From the NCBI RefSeq assembly GCF_030814475.1, contig NZ_JAUSVF010000001.1:4001001-4065000 (forward strand): a stretch of DNA of 64,000 nucleotides, in the 5' to 3' direction. Positions 9,625-21,177 of this stretch are shown piece after piece. The notes below the pieces were generated by a model that worked only from the letters and a program-made list of their open reading frames with translations, was not told the DNA's origin and searched no databases. This DNA comes from Pararhizobium capsulatum DSM 1112. GTDB lineage: Bacteria > Pseudomonadota > Alphaproteobacteria > Rhizobiales > Rhizobiaceae. Both the position numbers and the translations under genes were made by a program. The stretch's first letter is position 1. The number at the start of each line of letters is the position of its first letter.

Positions 9625-9673
9625 CTGCTATCCTTCCAGATAGATAGCTCCTCGTTGGGGAGGAGTGTCCCGC
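9625..9673 (-). promoter_or_regulatory. serC-motif mRNA leader
   Basis: Read on the minus strand, the predicted transcript begins near GGCGGCGGGACA, then a first hairpin CTCCTC-CCCAAC-GAGGAG, then a second hairpin CTATC-TATCTGGAAG-GATAG whose 3' arm contains the AGGATAG ribosome-binding region just 3 bases before the ATG of serC. Two short hairpins squeezed between start point and start codon of serC match the alphaproteobacterial serC RNA motif (one of the motifs reported with SAM-II, suhB, speF and ybhL). Its ligand is not known; the layout suggests translational control. Confidence 0.7.
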
Positions 9674-9678
9674 CGCCG

Positions 9679-9707
9679 TGAATATTCTCGGAGACTCCGG
9701 AAGTCAA
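9679..9707 (-). promoter_or_regulatory. Sigma-70-type promoter of serC
   Basis: Minus-strand -35 TTGACT (9702-9707), 17-bp spacer, -10 TATTCA (9679-9684). A start 6-7 bases downstream falls exactly at the beginning of the serC leader. Confidence 0.7.
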
Positions 9708-9767
9708 GAAACTTGTGTCGCAGGGGGCAAAATTTTTGGCGCTGCGGTAACAGCCGCCACGCGCCAT

Positions 9768-10595
9768 CTACCAGAGAGAGAAGCGCAAGCCCGCACGGAA
9801 TTCATGACGGCTAAGGCCATCATCCTTGCCACGTAAATTTGTGCCGCGGAAGATATCGCCGCCGGTGATATCGGAATAGCGATAGCCAAAATCGAGTTTC
9901 AACCGGTCGCTGAGATCATAGGAAAACCCTGCCATGAGCGCATAGGTGAAGCGCCAGCTGTTTTCGCCATTGAAGTCATCGGCCGTCGCAGGCCCGCCGG
10001 CGCAAGCCCCGGCGCCGTCAATGCAGACACCGCTCACCGAGACGCTGTCCCAGCTCAGGTGGGTCGAACCAATGCCGCCACCGATATAGGGCGTGAAGCC
10101 CGCAAGCGTTCCAAGATCAACATAGCCATTGGCCATCAGACCGATCGCCCTGTAGTCCGCATTCGCATTCAGCCCACAGGAGGTGCCAGCCCCCTCGCCT
10201 GCACAAGGTGCAGCGCTTTCGCCCCTGCCCTCGAACCGATCCTTGAAATAATCCGTGGTGAAATCGGCACGGACCATATCGTTGAACTGGTAGCCGATGC
10301 CGACACTACCCGAAAGCGGCTTGCCGAAGCGGGCGTCATCGAAAGTGACACCGGCAAGGCCGGCCGGTGCCGGCGCATCGAAACGAAGTGAGGGGTCGCC
10401 TTCGCTGCTCCAGGGCGCATAGCCGATATCACCCCGCAGATAGATCCCGCTCGTTGCGTTTTCGGCAGAGGAGATCGTGACTTCGGGCGCATCGAGCAGG
10501 TCGTCGGCCGCATGAGCAGACGATGTAAAGCCAGGAGCGATGGCCAGAACAAGCGGCGCCGAAGCCGCCAGGAGAACATGCCGCCAGTTTATCAT
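9768..10595 (-). CDS. Outer-membrane beta-barrel protein (Omp25/RopB-like)
   Basis: About 275 residues: signal peptide (MINWRHVLLAASAPLVLAIA ending SSAHA-AD), then an eight-strand-type porin-like barrel with alternating aromatic/polar strands (YLRGDIGYAPW near residue 53, DFTTDYFKD, YVDLGTLAGFTPYIGGGIG) and the terminal strand ...HEFRAGLRFSLW ending in an aromatic residue, the BAM recognition feature. The start at 10595 follows AAGGATACG; the longer frame to 10640 would bury the signal peptide. A perfect TTAA-N7-TTAA box lies 80 bp upstream. Paralogue of the next gene (10793-11560). Structural envelope or immune-surface role is inferred from the family. Confidence 0.88.
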   Translation of the reverse strand: MINWRHVLLAASAPLVLAIAPGFTSSAHAADDLLDAPEVTISSAENATSGIYLRGDIGYAPWSSEGDPSLRFDAPAPAGLAGVTFDDARFGKPLSGSVGIGYQFNDMVRADFTTDYFKDRFEGRGESAAPCAGEGAGTSCGLNANADYRAIGLMANGYVDLGTLAGFTPYIGGGIGSTHLSWDSVSVSGVCIDGAGACAGGPATADDFNGENSWRFTYALMAGFSYDLSDRLKLDFGYRYSDITGGDIFRGTNLRGKDDGLSRHEFRAGLRFSLW

Positions 10596-10657
10596 CGTAT
10601 CCTTGCCTGCCTGTTGCGGCGACACACGAATCGATGCCACCCCGTTTACAAGTGTTA

Positions 10658-10689
10658 ACTATTGCAAGGACTGGTTAAGCGGCGGTTAA
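10658..10689 (-). promoter_or_regulatory. CtrA-type box and -10 of the first OMP gene
   Basis: TTAA-GCGGCGG-TTAA at 10675-10689, a perfect TTAA-N7-TTAA match to the CtrA binding consensus, followed on the minus strand after 11 bases by AATAGT (10658-10663) as a -10. Further GTTAAC/TTAACC half sites lie at 10654-10659 and 10710-10715. Confidence 0.6.
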
Positions 10690-10739
10690 CCATATCGCTT
10701 CGCAAAACGTTAACCGATGGTGCACGGGGTTCAGCAACG

Positions 10740-10772
10740 AAAAAGGGCCACCGATCGCCGGCAGCCCCTTTT
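10740..10772 (-). terminator. Terminator of the second OMP gene
   Basis: Minus strand AAAAGGGGCTGCCG / CGGTGGCCCTTTTT imperfect stem with a T5 tail, 20 bases after the stop of the gene at 10793-11560. Confidence 0.7.
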
Positions 10773-10792
10773 GTCTTTCCTGTCCGCAATTC

Positions 10793-11560
10793 CTATTGCA
10801 GCGCGTAACGCATACCCATCTTGAAGTCATGCGACGTGATGTTCTTGAACGTCATCGGCGTGTTGGTGACAGAGTCGTCATACGTGTGGATCTTGGCCGT
10901 CTTGCCATCGCCAAGATCGAGGTAGCTGTAACCGAAGTCGAGCGTCAGGCGATCGCTTGCCTTGAAGGCGATACCGGCGTGAAGCGCCCAGGCCAGATCC
11001 CAATTTTCAGCGCCGTCCGCATAGGCGAGACCGCGTGTGGGGAAATTGACATCACGGAAATTGGAAATCGTGTTGCGCGAAGCACCGATACCGGCACCGA
11101 CGTAAGGCGTGACGCCGTACCATTCGCCGATATCGACGTAAGCGTTTGCCATCAATAGCCATTCAGACTTTTCACCGCTGTAAGCGTTGGTACCGTCCCA
11201 GACAACGCCATCGTCTTCGTTGTGGCCGTAGCGGTCAGCACCGCTGAACTCTGCCTTGCCGCGGTACTGAACGATACCGTCGGCGCGCAGCCAGTCGTTG
11301 AACTGATAACCCACACCGAACTGAGCCGTGGGCGCACTACCGAAGTCGCCACCGTCAGCCATGTCATGAATTTCGACATCGTCGAAGAGCGGATGCTCCA
11401 GACGGCCAAGGCCCTGATTGCTCATGCCAATGTCGCCGCGGAGATACCAGCCACCCATTGGCACAACAACCGGCGGGGGTTCTTCATAAAGCAGGTCTGC
11501 CGCCGAAGCGGAAGTACTTGCGAGCATAGCCGCCGCCAGGGCAATCAGATACTTTTGCAT
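10793..11560 (-). CDS. Outer-membrane beta-barrel protein (Omp25/RopB-like), second copy
   Basis: About 255 residues with a signal peptide (MQKYLIALAAAMLASTSASA-AD), then a barrel with the same plan as the neighbouring gene: GGWYLRGDIGMSNQG near the N-terminus, FGVGYQFNDWLRADG, YVDIGEWYGVTPYVGAGIG, and a last strand HDFKMGMRYALQ. The ATG at 11560 is preferred because GGAG lies 6 bases upstream; ATG at 11566 is too close to it. A perfect TTAA-N7-TTAA box sits 77 bp upstream, almost the same distance as in the paralogue. The pair probably arose by duplication. Confidence 0.88.
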   Translation of the reverse strand: MQKYLIALAAAMLASTSASAADLLYEEPPPVVVPMGGWYLRGDIGMSNQGLGRLEHPLFDDVEIHDMADGGDFGSAPTAQFGVGYQFNDWLRADGIVQYRGKAEFSGADRYGHNEDDGVVWDGTNAYSGEKSEWLLMANAYVDIGEWYGVTPYVGAGIGASRNTISNFRDVNFPTRGLAYADGAENWDLAWALHAGIAFKASDRLTLDFGYSYLDLGDGKTAKIHTYDDSVTNTPMTFKNITSHDFKMGMRYALQ

Positions 11561-11630
11561 CGACATCTCCGATAACGTTCCAATGTGTAACTGCGCTAGG
11601 CAGTATTTGCACTGGGGCCATCCTCGCAAA

Positions 11631-11651
11631 CCTCGGTTAACATTGGATTAA
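11631..11651 (-). promoter_or_regulatory. CtrA-type box of the second OMP gene
   Basis: TTAA-CATTGGA-TTAA at 11637-11651, again a perfect TTAA-N7-TTAA. On the minus strand the sequence after the box (CCGAGGTTTGC then GAGGAT) parallels that of the first OMP promoter (CCAGTCCTTGC then AATAGT). No clean -10 is visible. Confidence 0.55.
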
Positions 11652-11711
11652 GCATAGAAATTTACTATGTTTGGTAACGTATCCGCGCATGAAAATTCAG
11701 CCTCGAAACGC

Positions 11712-11736
11712 AAAACACCGGCCATTGAGACCGGTG
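11712..11736 (-). terminator. Terminator of glmM
   Basis: Minus strand CACCGG-tctcaatgg-CCGGTG followed by TTTT, 45 bases after the glmM stop. Confidence 0.75.
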
Positions 11737-11780
11737 CCCATTTCGTCGTTCTCGCTCGGAATATCCTATCGTCGCCGCGT

Positions 11781-13133
11781 TCACGCAGCGGTACGAACAT
11801 TGCCGATGACGCCGATGAGTTCATCGACGATACGCTCGACCTGCGCGCGATCGTCACCCTCCGCCATGACGCGGATAAGCGGTTCTGTCCCCGAAGGGCG
11901 GATGAGCAGGCGACCGTTCCTGGCAAGTTCCGCTTCGGCGTCGGCAATCGCCTGGCGCACCATCGGCTCCTCCAGCGGCTTGCCGGCCGACATGCGAACG
12001 TTTTTCAGCACCTGCGGAACAGGCTCGAAACGATTGCAGACCTCGCTCACCGGTTTGCCCTGCCGCTTGACACAGGCAAGAATTTGCAATGCCGCCACGA
12101 GACCGTCACCGGTGGTGCCGAAGTCCGACAACACGATATGGCCTGACTGCTCCCCGCCAAGGTTGAAGCCGCCCTCACGCATGCGCTCGACTACATAGCG
12201 GTCGCCAACCTTGGTGCGGTGCAGTTCAAGCCCCTTGGACTGCAAATGCCGCTCGAGGCCAAGGTTCGACATTACCGTCGCGACAATACCGTTGCCAGAC
12301 AATAGCCCGTCCGCAGCCCAGCTATCGGCAATGACCGCCATCAGCTGGTCACCATCGATGATCTTGCCACGCTCGTCGACGATCAGAACACGGTCGGCAT
12401 CGCCATCGAGCGCGATACCGATGTCGGCGCGGACCTCATGGACCTTGTGCGAAAGCGCCTCCGGATGGGTCGAGCCACAATCCAGATTGATGTTCTGACC
12501 ATTGGGCTCCGTGCCGAGTGTCACCACGTCGGCGCCAAGTTCCCAAAGAGCAGCAGGGGCAACCTTATAGGCAGCACCGTTGGCGCAATCGATCGCAACG
12601 CGCAGGCCCTTCAGGGTCACATCACGGGTCAAGGTGCGCTTGGCATGTTCGATATAGCGATCATGGACACCATCTATGCGCTTGGCGCGCCCGATATCAT
12701 TGGACTTTGCCAGCTGGCCGGAAAGGTCCTGATCGAGCAGATCTTCTATCTGCGCTTCGATATCGTCCGAGAGCTTGTAGCCGTCAGGACCGAAGAGCTT
12801 GATGCCATTGTCCTCGAAAGGATTGTGGGATGCGGAGATCATGACACCGATATCTGCACGCAGGGACCGGGTCAGCATGGCCACGGCCGGCGTGGGGATA
12901 GGGCCGAGAACAAAGGCGTCGACGCCCGCTGCCGTGAACCCGGCAACCATGGCGTTTTCGAGCATGTACCCGGAAAGGCGGGTATCCTTGCCGATGACGA
13001 CCCGGTGACGGTGGGCGCCCCGGCGAAAAATCGTGCCGACGGCGATGCCCACGCGCATGGCGAGATCGGGCGTCATCGGAAACAGATTGGATTGACCGCG
13101 GATACCATCCGTGCCGAAATATTTGCGCTTCAT
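11781..13133 (-). CDS. glmM: Phosphoglucosamine mutase
   Basis: Converts glucosamine-6-phosphate to glucosamine-1-phosphate for UDP-GlcNAc, hence peptidoglycan and lipopolysaccharide. 450 residues, normal. Start [13 protein letters not shown]; active-site phosphoserine in [12 protein letters not shown] (~residue 100), Mg loop DGDADR (~240), sugar loop GGEQSGH (~325), phosphate loop RPSGTEP near the C-terminus. The reading frame is open to 13247 but the ATG at 13133 gives the family N-terminus. Last gene of the cpoB-tilS-ftsH-glmM run; same order (ftsH then glmM) is common in proteobacteria. Confidence 0.96.
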   Translation of the reverse strand: MKRKYFGTDGIRGQSNLFPMTPDLAMRVGIAVGTIFRRGAHRHRVVIGKDTRLSGYMLENAMVAGFTAAGVDAFVLGPIPTPAVAMLTRSLRADIGVMISASHNPFEDNGIKLFGPDGYKLSDDIEAQIEDLLDQDLSGQLAKSNDIGRAKRIDGVHDRYIEHAKRTLTRDVTLKGLRVAIDCANGAAYKVAPAALWELGADVVTLGTEPNGQNINLDCGSTHPEALSHKVHEVRADIGIALDGDADRVLIVDERGKIIDGDQLMAVIADSWAADGLLSGNGIVATVMSNLGLERHLQSKGLELHRTKVGDRYVVERMREGGFNLGGEQSGHIVLSDFGTTGDGLVAALQILACVKRQGKPVSEVCNRFEPVPQVLKNVRMSAGKPLEEPMVRQAIADAEAELARNGRLLIRPSGTEPLIRVMAEGDDRAQVERIVDELIGVIGNVRTAA

Positions 13134-13473
13134 AATCACTCCATTCGATGGGCGGGCGGCGGTCTCGGCGGGCGTGTCAATGCCCGGGACTGCTACAACT
13201 CGTTTGCTTCTCCTGGCGGCCGCGCGCTTCTCGGATCCAGAACGCATACAGGCACCTCACATTTCTGCCTTTGCAACCAGCGCCTGCTCACAATACCAGT
13301 CGGCGGCATTGCAGTCGGATTTCGAACTTTTGCCACAGATTGGCGGTCGCGACAGCCCGTTGTAACATCAGAAATCGTTACAGGACGTTACCTTCGGAAA
13401 TTGCTGCGAACAACGCATGCAAAAGCCGCCCCTTGAGGAGGCGGCTTCAATCATTTGGCTGAGCAACCTGCCC
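13134..13473. other. Intergenic region between ftsH and glmM
   Basis: 340 bp without a convincing gene. It contains the ftsH terminator at its ftsH end; the rest should hold a glmM promoter, but I see no clear -35/-10 pair. Short reading frames on the plus strand have no ribosome site or family signature. Confidence 0.6.
13421..13447 (-). terminator. Terminator of ftsH
   Basis: Minus strand AAGCCGCC-tcctcaagg-GGCGGCTTTT; an 8-bp stem and T4, 27 bases after the ftsH stop. This suggests glmM has its own promoter. Confidence 0.8.
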
Positions 13474-15408
<1,935 letters not shown>

Positions 15409-15506
15409 CGAACTCCCCGGAACCTGTCGTCGCAACCACAAATGATTTGAGGTCACATTCTGCTGATAACATAGGGTTGAGGGAGCGCCTTGCCAAGGCA
15501 AACCGC

Positions 15507-16853
15507 TCAATCACCCTTCATTTCCGTCAATACATCGTGAACCGGAGGTGCCAAATACCGATTACGGCCGAAAAGCGCGGCAAGACGATTGGCAAGTGTC
15601 AGGTCGAAACGCGGCAAAAAGGTGTCGTAGAGGGCGATATGGCGCTCAAGTTCGACGTTTGTCGGCCCCTTGCCCGAGATTTGCGAAATCGATGGCATTG
15701 CGGCTGGCGCGGCGCGGCGGGCAATTGCCGGGGGCACCCCTGCGGCGATCAGTCTCGCCTCGACGGCACCCAGCTCCGGCTTGGCGAGCGGTGTGAGCCG
15801 GATCCTCGATCGCTCCTTGTTCCGAACAAGAAAACGACCATCCCAGATACGGGTTTCTCCAGGAGCAATCTCCGAGACGGCCAGCCCCCTGTTTTCACGG
15901 TAGAGATAAAGGGCATCCCGCCTGCGGTCAAAGACTGCGCGGGAAGTCGTGATTCGACCGGGCATCCCGTTCGCCAGAAACGCGGCAACACGGTCAACCG
16001 CATCATGGCCCGGCACATGCGCAACGCCGCCGATGACTGCAGCGAGCAGCGGAATGGCATCACGCACGTCCGGCTGCTCAATGTGGCTGACCAAGGTTGG
16101 CTCGATCCGGGCGACAAGCCCCCCGGCGACAGAAACTCCAGCAAACAACTGCGCCATGCGATCAGCGCGCGCCATGCGCCGTTGGCCCGAAGGGCCGGAT
16201 GATGGGGCGGCTGGCACCTGTCTATCATCCTCCTGGGAAAGCAGGTTGCGCATCCTCACCCGTTCGAATGCCGGATTGGCATTGCTGGGATCGTCGAACC
16301 AGCCCTCTCCCCGTTCCCGCAGATACTTGCGGATGGCCTCACGGCGAAGAGAGAGAAAGGGCCGCATGATCCAGACCTGCCGGTCATAGAGTACCGCATC
16401 CGCCATGCCCGACAGCCCCACCGTCCGCTCCGTTGAGCGAGCCTTGCGCATGGCGATGGTTTCAGCCTGATCATCCGCGGTATGGGCCGTGACGATGCAT
16501 ATGGCGTCGAGATCGACAGCAGCTTCACAAAGCATGGCATATCGCGCCTCGCGCGCGGCGGCCTGTAGGCCGGCCGACGGTTTTTCACCTGTCCAGCTTC
16601 GGATCGTGTGGGCAACGCCGAGCCCGGCGCAGAAGTCAGCAACATCCCGCGCCTCCGCGTCCGAGCCTTGCCGCAGACCATGATCAACCGTACAGGCAGC
16701 CAGCGTGAACCCGCTTGTTTTGTCGAGCGCAGCCCTCAGCGCGAGCAGCAATCCTTTCGAATCACTGCCGCCGGAAATGGCGACGAGGATGAGGCCGGGA
16801 GAGGAGAAACGGTCAAGAAGGCGGCGGGCCGCAGCAAGGACAGGATCGGTCAC
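15507..16853 (-). CDS. tilS: tRNA(Ile)-lysidine synthetase
   Basis: Attaches lysine to C34 of the CAU-anticodon tRNA-Ile so that it reads AUA; essential. 448 residues. The PP-loop ATP-binding motif SGGSDS is at residues ~28-33 ([15 protein letters not shown]), followed by CTVDHGLR and [11 protein letters not shown], all characteristic of TilS. Stop and the ftsH start are ~100 bp apart; the start is 10 bp after the cpoB stop, so cpoB-tilS are co-transcribed. Confidence 0.95.
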   Translation of the reverse strand: MTDPVLAAARRLLDRFSSPGLILVAISGGSDSKGLLLALRAALDKTSGFTLAACTVDHGLRQGSDAEARDVADFCAGLGVAHTIRSWTGEKPSAGLQAAAREARYAMLCEAAVDLDAICIVTAHTADDQAETIAMRKARSTERTVGLSGMADAVLYDRQVWIMRPFLSLRREAIRKYLRERGEGWFDDPSNANPAFERVRMRNLLSQEDDRQVPAAPSSGPSGQRRMARADRMAQLFAGVSVAGGLVARIEPTLVSHIEQPDVRDAIPLLAAVIGGVAHVPGHDAVDRVAAFLANGMPGRITTSRAVFDRRRDALYLYRENRGLAVSEIAPGETRIWDGRFLVRNKERSRIRLTPLAKPELGAVEARLIAAGVPPAIARRAAPAAMPSISQISGKGPTNVELERHIALYDTFLPRFDLTLANRLAALFGRNRYLAPPVHDVLTEMKGD

Positions 16854-16863
16854 GATCCACGCC

Positions 16864-17877
16864 TCAGCAGGCGAGACGGCTCTGCTCGCTTTTCACCTTG
16901 GCATTCACAGCGGGAGATGCCTTCGGATAACGTTTGCTGACCTCCCTGAGAGTAGCGCAGGCCGTATCCTTGTTGTCGAGCGCAGCAAGCGACATACCAA
17001 GCTTCAACAGCATTTCCGGTGCCTTGGGCGATGTGCCAAAGGCCTGATGTGCGTTCAGGAATGTCTTGGCGGCGTCATTGAACTTACCCTGCGAATATTG
17101 GGCCTCCCCCATCCAGAAGCTCGCATCAGCAGCCTTTTCGCCGCTCGGGAAAGCATCGAGATAGTCGCGGAATTCACCTTCCGCCACGCTGTAGTCACCC
17201 GACAGCACATGGCCGTATGCAGACTGGTAGAGGTCGCCTGGATTATCCAGCGCGGCCGTCTGCTGTTGGGTGTCGGGCGTCGTGTTCAGGCCCTGATCGA
17301 CGCCGGGAGGTGTCGTATCGAGGTTTGCCTGGCCGTTGTCCAGCGGCTGGGCATCCTGGTTGGCGGCAATCGGATTGCCGTTTTCGTCGAAGATGATCTG
17401 GCCGAGCGTCGCTGGCGGCGTGCCGGTGGACGCAGAATCCGATCCCAAACCTGCGTTGGGATCGGCAATTGTAGGCTGGCCGTCCGTCACCTGCGGGGCA
17501 ACGGAAGCTTGATCATTCGTGCGCGGGGTTTCCAGCGCGCCGCTCTTCTTGGTGGAAGCACCCGACTTGCCGCCTTCCAGATCCTGGAAACGGAACTCGT
17601 TGTCTTCCTGGAACTTGCGAATCTGTTCCTGCATCTGCAGAAGCTGGAAGCTCATTTCCTCGATACGCCCGTTGAGCTGGCGGATCTGTTCCTCGAGCTG
17701 GCCGATCCGCCCGACTTCGCTGGACTGGACGTTGATGACCGGCTGCTTGGCTGCGGGTGCGGTCTCACCATGCAGCGCACGATTGATCAGTGCGGAAAGC
17801 GGCATGGCAGTTGCTGTCTGGCCAAAGCCCGCAAGCGCAGAAAGGCCGATCATTCCCGCCACGACAAAATGTTTCAT
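16864..17877 (-). CDS. cpoB: Tol-Pal system coordinator CpoB (YbgF)
   Basis: Periplasmic protein that couples Tol-Pal constriction with peptidoglycan synthesis. About 337 residues: signal peptide (MKHFVVAGMIGLSALAGFGQ, cut near ATA-MP), an N-terminal trimeric coiled coil (RIGQLEEQIRQLNGRIEEMS and onward, ~50-95), a long Gln/Asn/Pro/Asp-rich linker, and a C-terminal TPR domain (YQSAYGHVLSGDYSVAEGEF, AKTFLNAH, APEMLLKLGMSLAALD). Start at 17877 chosen for the signal peptide and AGGA 8 bases upstream. Follows pal but after a strong terminator (18003-18034), so it may have its own promoter or need read-through. Confidence 0.93.
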   Translation of the reverse strand: MKHFVVAGMIGLSALAGFGQTATAMPLSALINRALHGETAPAAKQPVINVQSSEVGRIGQLEEQIRQLNGRIEEMSFQLLQMQEQIRKFQEDNEFRFQDLEGGKSGASTKKSGALETPRTNDQASVAPQVTDGQPTIADPNAGLGSDSASTGTPPATLGQIIFDENGNPIAANQDAQPLDNGQANLDTTPPGVDQGLNTTPDTQQQTAALDNPGDLYQSAYGHVLSGDYSVAEGEFRDYLDAFPSGEKAADASFWMGEAQYSQGKFNDAAKTFLNAHQAFGTSPKAPEMLLKLGMSLAALDNKDTACATLREVSKRYPKASPAVNAKVKSEQSRLAC

Positions 17878-18002
17878 GTCATGAGTCCTGTTTTGAGGTT
17901 CGCCGACGCGCATAGACTGGCATGAAAATCAGCCCCCGCACGATGTCCGCACAGTTTTCCAATTGTCGTCAAAAAGCAACGGAGTTCGGTAAAAGTGTGA
18001 CG

Positions 18003-18034
18003 AAAAAGAAAGGCGGCTTTGAGGGCCGCCTTTC
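18003..18034 (-). terminator. Terminator after pal
   Basis: Minus strand GAAAGGCGGC-cctcaaa-GCCGCCTTTC followed by TTTTT: a 10-bp stem and a T-run, ~25 bases after the pal stop. Confidence 0.85.
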
Positions 18035-18057
18035 TCGCATTCTGATGGTTGCGGCAA

Positions 18058-18582
18058 TTACATGCCGGCGCCACCAAGCACCGTGACGGCGCGGCGGTTC
18101 TGCGACCAGCAGGAAATGTCGTCGCAGACGGCGACCGGCTTTTCCTTGCCGTAGGAGATCGTCTTGATGCGCGAAGCCGGGATACCACGCGAAGCGAGGT
18201 AGTCGCGGGTCGAAGCCGCACGGCGAGCGCCGAGCGCAAGGTTGTATTCGCGGGTGCCGCGTTCGTCTGCATGGCCTTCGACGGTGATGGCGTAGTTCGG
18301 ATATTTCTGCAGCCACTGGGCCTGACGATCGAGCGTCGATTGTGCATCGGCACGGATCGAGGTCGAATCGGTATCGAAGAAGATGCGGTCGCCGACGTTG
18401 ACGGTGAAATCCTGCTGCGAGCCCGGGGTCGCGGCGTTGAGGCCGAGTTCACCGGCGCTGTTCGGCAGGTTCTTCTTCGAGGCGCAGCCGGCAATGGCAA
18501 GCGTCATGAACAGGGCAACCATGACCGGATTGCGAGCGATGGAATTCATGCGGCCTGCGGCCGGGGCGTGAATGCGGCTCAT
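18058..18582 (-). CDS. pal: Peptidoglycan-associated lipoprotein Pal
   Basis: Outer-membrane lipoprotein of the Tol-Pal complex. 174 residues with lipobox LAIAGC (lipidated Cys 33), then an OmpA-like peptidoglycan-binding domain: FDTDSTSIRADAQ, TVEGHADERGTREYNLALGARRA, and the C-terminal ISYGKEKPV...NRRAVTV. The ATG at 18582 follows AAGGAGA with ideal spacing and gives the rhizobial MSRIHAPAAGRM n-region, which is longer than in E. coli. Located after tolB, before a terminator. Confidence 0.96.
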   Translation of the reverse strand: MSRIHAPAAGRMNSIARNPVMVALFMTLAIAGCASKKNLPNSAGELGLNAATPGSQQDFTVNVGDRIFFDTDSTSIRADAQSTLDRQAQWLQKYPNYAITVEGHADERGTREYNLALGARRAASTRDYLASRGIPASRIKTISYGKEKPVAVCDDISCWSQNRRAVTVLGGAGM

Positions 18583-18757
18583 GGGCCGGTCTCCTTGGAT
18601 GTCTAATTTCAGGGTTGCCAGACTGTAACCGGAAGCGGTTAATTGACTTGCAACAATTATGGTTAACAGATCGTCAAAAGGTTGATGGAGCGTTGCTAAT
18701 CAAGACTTTGCGGCAGGAAAGCGGCAGGCCGCCACATTTCCCGCCCCACTTTCGCAA

Positions 18758-20062
18758 CTACTCCAGAAGCGGCGACCAGGCTGGATCGGATGCGAAACCC
18801 TGGGTCGGAACCTGCTGCTCGTTGTAACCTGTCAGGTCGATCGAATAGAGCTGCGGGCCACCGGCACCGGCGTTCTGGCGGAAGAACATCAGCACGCGGC
18901 CGTTCGGCGCCCAGGTCGGGCCTTCGTTGTGGAAACCCGTCGTCAGGATACGCTCGCCCGAACCGTCGGTCTTCATCACGCCGATCGAGAACTTGCCGCC
19001 CGACTGCTTGGTGAAGGCGATGAGGTCACCACGCGGAGACCAGACGGGCGTCGAATAGGAACCGTCACCGAAGGAGATGCGGGTCTGGCCGGAGCCGTCT
19101 GCGCCCATGACGTAGAGCTGCTGACGACCGCCACGATCGCTTTCGAAGACGATGCGGCTGCCGTCCGGCGCATAGGACGGCGACGTATCGATGGCTGCGG
19201 TGTTGGTCAGGCGGGTCGTGGTGCGCGAACGCAGGTCCATCGTATAGATGTTGGCGTTGCCATCCTGCTGCAGGCTCATGATCACCCGCTGGCCATCCGG
19301 CGAGAAACGCGGAGAAAAGGTCATGCCTGGGAAGTTACCGACGACTTCGCGCTGTCCGGTCTCGAGTTGAAGCAGATAAACCCGCGGCTCGTTGCCCTCG
19401 AACGACATGTAGGTGATTTCCTGCTTGTTCGGCGAGAAACGCGGCGTCAGCACGATATCGTTGGAATTGGTGACCGCACGCGCATTGGCGCCGTCCTGGT
19501 CCATGATCGCGAGCTGGCGTTTGCGGGCCGTCTTCGGGCCGCTTTCAGCGACATAGACGATGCGTGTGTCGAAATAGCCCTTTTCACCGGTGATCTGCTC
19601 ATAGATCGCATCGGCAATGATATGGGCAACACGGCGCCAGTTTTCCGGCTGGGTGAAGAACTGCTGACCGGTCATCTGCTGGCCGGCAAAGGTATCCCAC
19701 AGGCGGAACTCGGCCTTCAGGCGACCATCACCTTCCTGGGTAACGCGACCGGTGACGAGTGCCTGCGCATTAATGATCTTCCAGTCTTCGAAGCGCGGAG
19801 CGGCATCCGGATTGGAAATCTTCTCGATGAAGGCGTTGCGATCAATCGGCGCAAAAAGTCCGGAACGCTTCAGGTCGGCTGCGACGACATCGGAAATCTT
19901 CTTGCCAAGATCACCCTGCAGAAAATCGCTGATGGCGATCGGCATGGGCTCGACATTGCCCTTGTTGATGTTGAGCTCGACGAGCGCGTGGGCCGGTGCG
20001 CTCATCAGCGCGACCATTCCCGTCAGCGCGACGAGGAATCGAAAGAAGTTGCGTCTCAGCAT
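18758..20062 (-). CDS. tolB: Tol-Pal system beta-propeller protein TolB
   Basis: Periplasmic protein that binds Pal and is released by TolA-driven force. About 434 residues: signal peptide ([20 protein letters not shown], cut after AHA), N-terminal TolB domain, then a six-bladed beta-propeller with repeated [23 protein letters not shown] and [10 protein letters not shown] blades. Start: 20062 gives a clean signal peptide; an alternative ATG at 20098 overlaps the tolA stop as ATGA and would allow translational coupling, at the price of a longer n-region. Downstream pal is 175 bp away. Confidence 0.95.
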   Translation of the reverse strand: MLRRNFFRFLVALTGMVALMSAPAHALVELNINKGNVEPMPIAISDFLQGDLGKKISDVVAADLKRSGLFAPIDRNAFIEKISNPDAAPRFEDWKIINAQALVTGRVTQEGDGRLKAEFRLWDTFAGQQMTGQQFFTQPENWRRVAHIIADAIYEQITGEKGYFDTRIVYVAESGPKTARKRQLAIMDQDGANARAVTNSNDIVLTPRFSPNKQEITYMSFEGNEPRVYLLQLETGQREVVGNFPGMTFSPRFSPDGQRVIMSLQQDGNANIYTMDLRSRTTTRLTNTAAIDTSPSYAPDGSRIVFESDRGGRQQLYVMGADGSGQTRISFGDGSYSTPVWSPRGDLIAFTKQSGGKFSIGVMKTDGSGERILTTGFHNEGPTWAPNGRVLMFFRQNAGAGGPQLYSIDLTGYNEQQVPTQGFASDPAWSPLLE

Positions 20063-20094
20063 GATCAAGAAGCCTTTCAGCCATTCGTTCTGTG

Positions 20095-21168
20095 TCATTG
20101 GATCGACATGGAGCTCGGGTCGAAATTGACGACCATCTCTCTCCATGAGTCGTATTTATCTGCTGGCAGGCCCTCGAAAGGCAGCGACTTCAGGATGGCG
20201 CGGCGCACGCTGCCGGCCATTGTCCGCTGGGCCGTTGCCGAGCCGCCATTGGTCTCGACCTCGGGATCGCCGATAATGTTTCCCTGCGGATCCAGCTCAA
20301 ACTTCACTGTCAGGATCATGCCATCAAGACCTTCGATGCCAGCAAAGGCGCTCCAGTTTTTCTGGATCTGCCCGCGCAACGCATCCATCTCGTTCTGCGA
20401 CAGCGTGTTGCCGGTTGTCTTGGATGCTCCAAAAGCCTTCTGTGTCTTGCCGCTCTTGGCGCCACCGTTGGCTGGATCGGTCTTGTTGAGAAGGGCGGCA
20501 ACCTCATCCGCATTGAAATCGGAATCGTTGGCGGAAGAGGCCTTTTTCTTTTCCTTCTGGTTTTCTTCCTTCTTGCGGTCAGGCGTCTTTGCCGTCTGGG
20601 CCGGCTTCTCCACCTTGGGCTTCGCCATGGGCGTCGGCACCTTGTCCGGAAGCGCTTCAGCATCCGGATTTTCCGCCGGCTTCTCTTCCGCCGGCTGCTC
20701 TTCTGGCTTCGCGTCCGGCTTTACTTCTTCCTTCGGCTCGGGAAGAGCCGCAACTTCGGTCGCAGGCTCGGAGGCCGGCTTTTCTTCGGTCACCTCTTTG
20801 CTGTCTTCCTTCACCGGGTCAGGCGTCGGCGGCGTTTTTTCCGCCTTTTCCGGCGCTGCCGCAGCTTCGACATTGTTCGGCTTGGCGTCCGGCTTTGGCG
20901 GCGTCTTCAGGTCGATCTTGTTCTCGCCGACATTCTCAGCGTTTTCGACGGTATCGGGGCGTTTAGTCGGCATGACGGACGGGATTTCCGCTTTGGGCGC
21001 TTCCTTGTCGCCCTGCTGCAGCTTCGTCAGCTCTTCAATCGGGACCATATCGACCGGCATCGCCTCGACATCCGCAACCTGGAAATCAGGCGGACTGCCC
21101 AGCGAGACCAGGGCCCAAATGAGCACAAGGGCGTGCAGCACAGCGGATGTGACGAGACTTGTCTTCAT
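20095..21168 (-). CDS. tolA: Tol-Pal system protein TolA
   Basis: Inner-membrane force transducer that spans the periplasm to TolB/Pal. 357 residues: N-terminal membrane anchor ([20 protein letters not shown], ~4-23), a long Lys/Glu/Pro/Ala-rich linker (~60-240), and a C-terminal TonB/TolA domain ([31 protein letters not shown]). As usual the linker is low-complexity and poorly conserved. Starts 9 bp after the tolR stop. Confidence 0.93.
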   Translation of the reverse strand: MKTSLVTSAVLHALVLIWALVSLGSPPDFQVADVEAMPVDMVPIEELTKLQQGDKEAPKAEIPSVMPTKRPDTVENAENVGENKIDLKTPPKPDAKPNNVEAAAAPEKAEKTPPTPDPVKEDSKEVTEEKPASEPATEVAALPEPKEEVKPDAKPEEQPAEEKPAENPDAEALPDKVPTPMAKPKVEKPAQTAKTPDRKKEENQKEKKKASSANDSDFNADEVAALLNKTDPANGGAKSGKTQKAFGASKTTGNTLSQNEMDALRGQIQKNWSAFAGIEGLDGMILTVKFELDPQGNIIGDPEVETNGGSATAQRTMAGSVRRAILKSLPFEGLPADKYDSWREMVVNFDPSSMSIQ

Positions 21169-21177
21169 CGCAGCGCT

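Noticed and set aside
18640..18680. CtrA-type boxes upstream of pal (GGTTAATTG and GGTTAACAG)
   Set aside because: The two TTAA half sites are about 20 bp apart, not the required 7.
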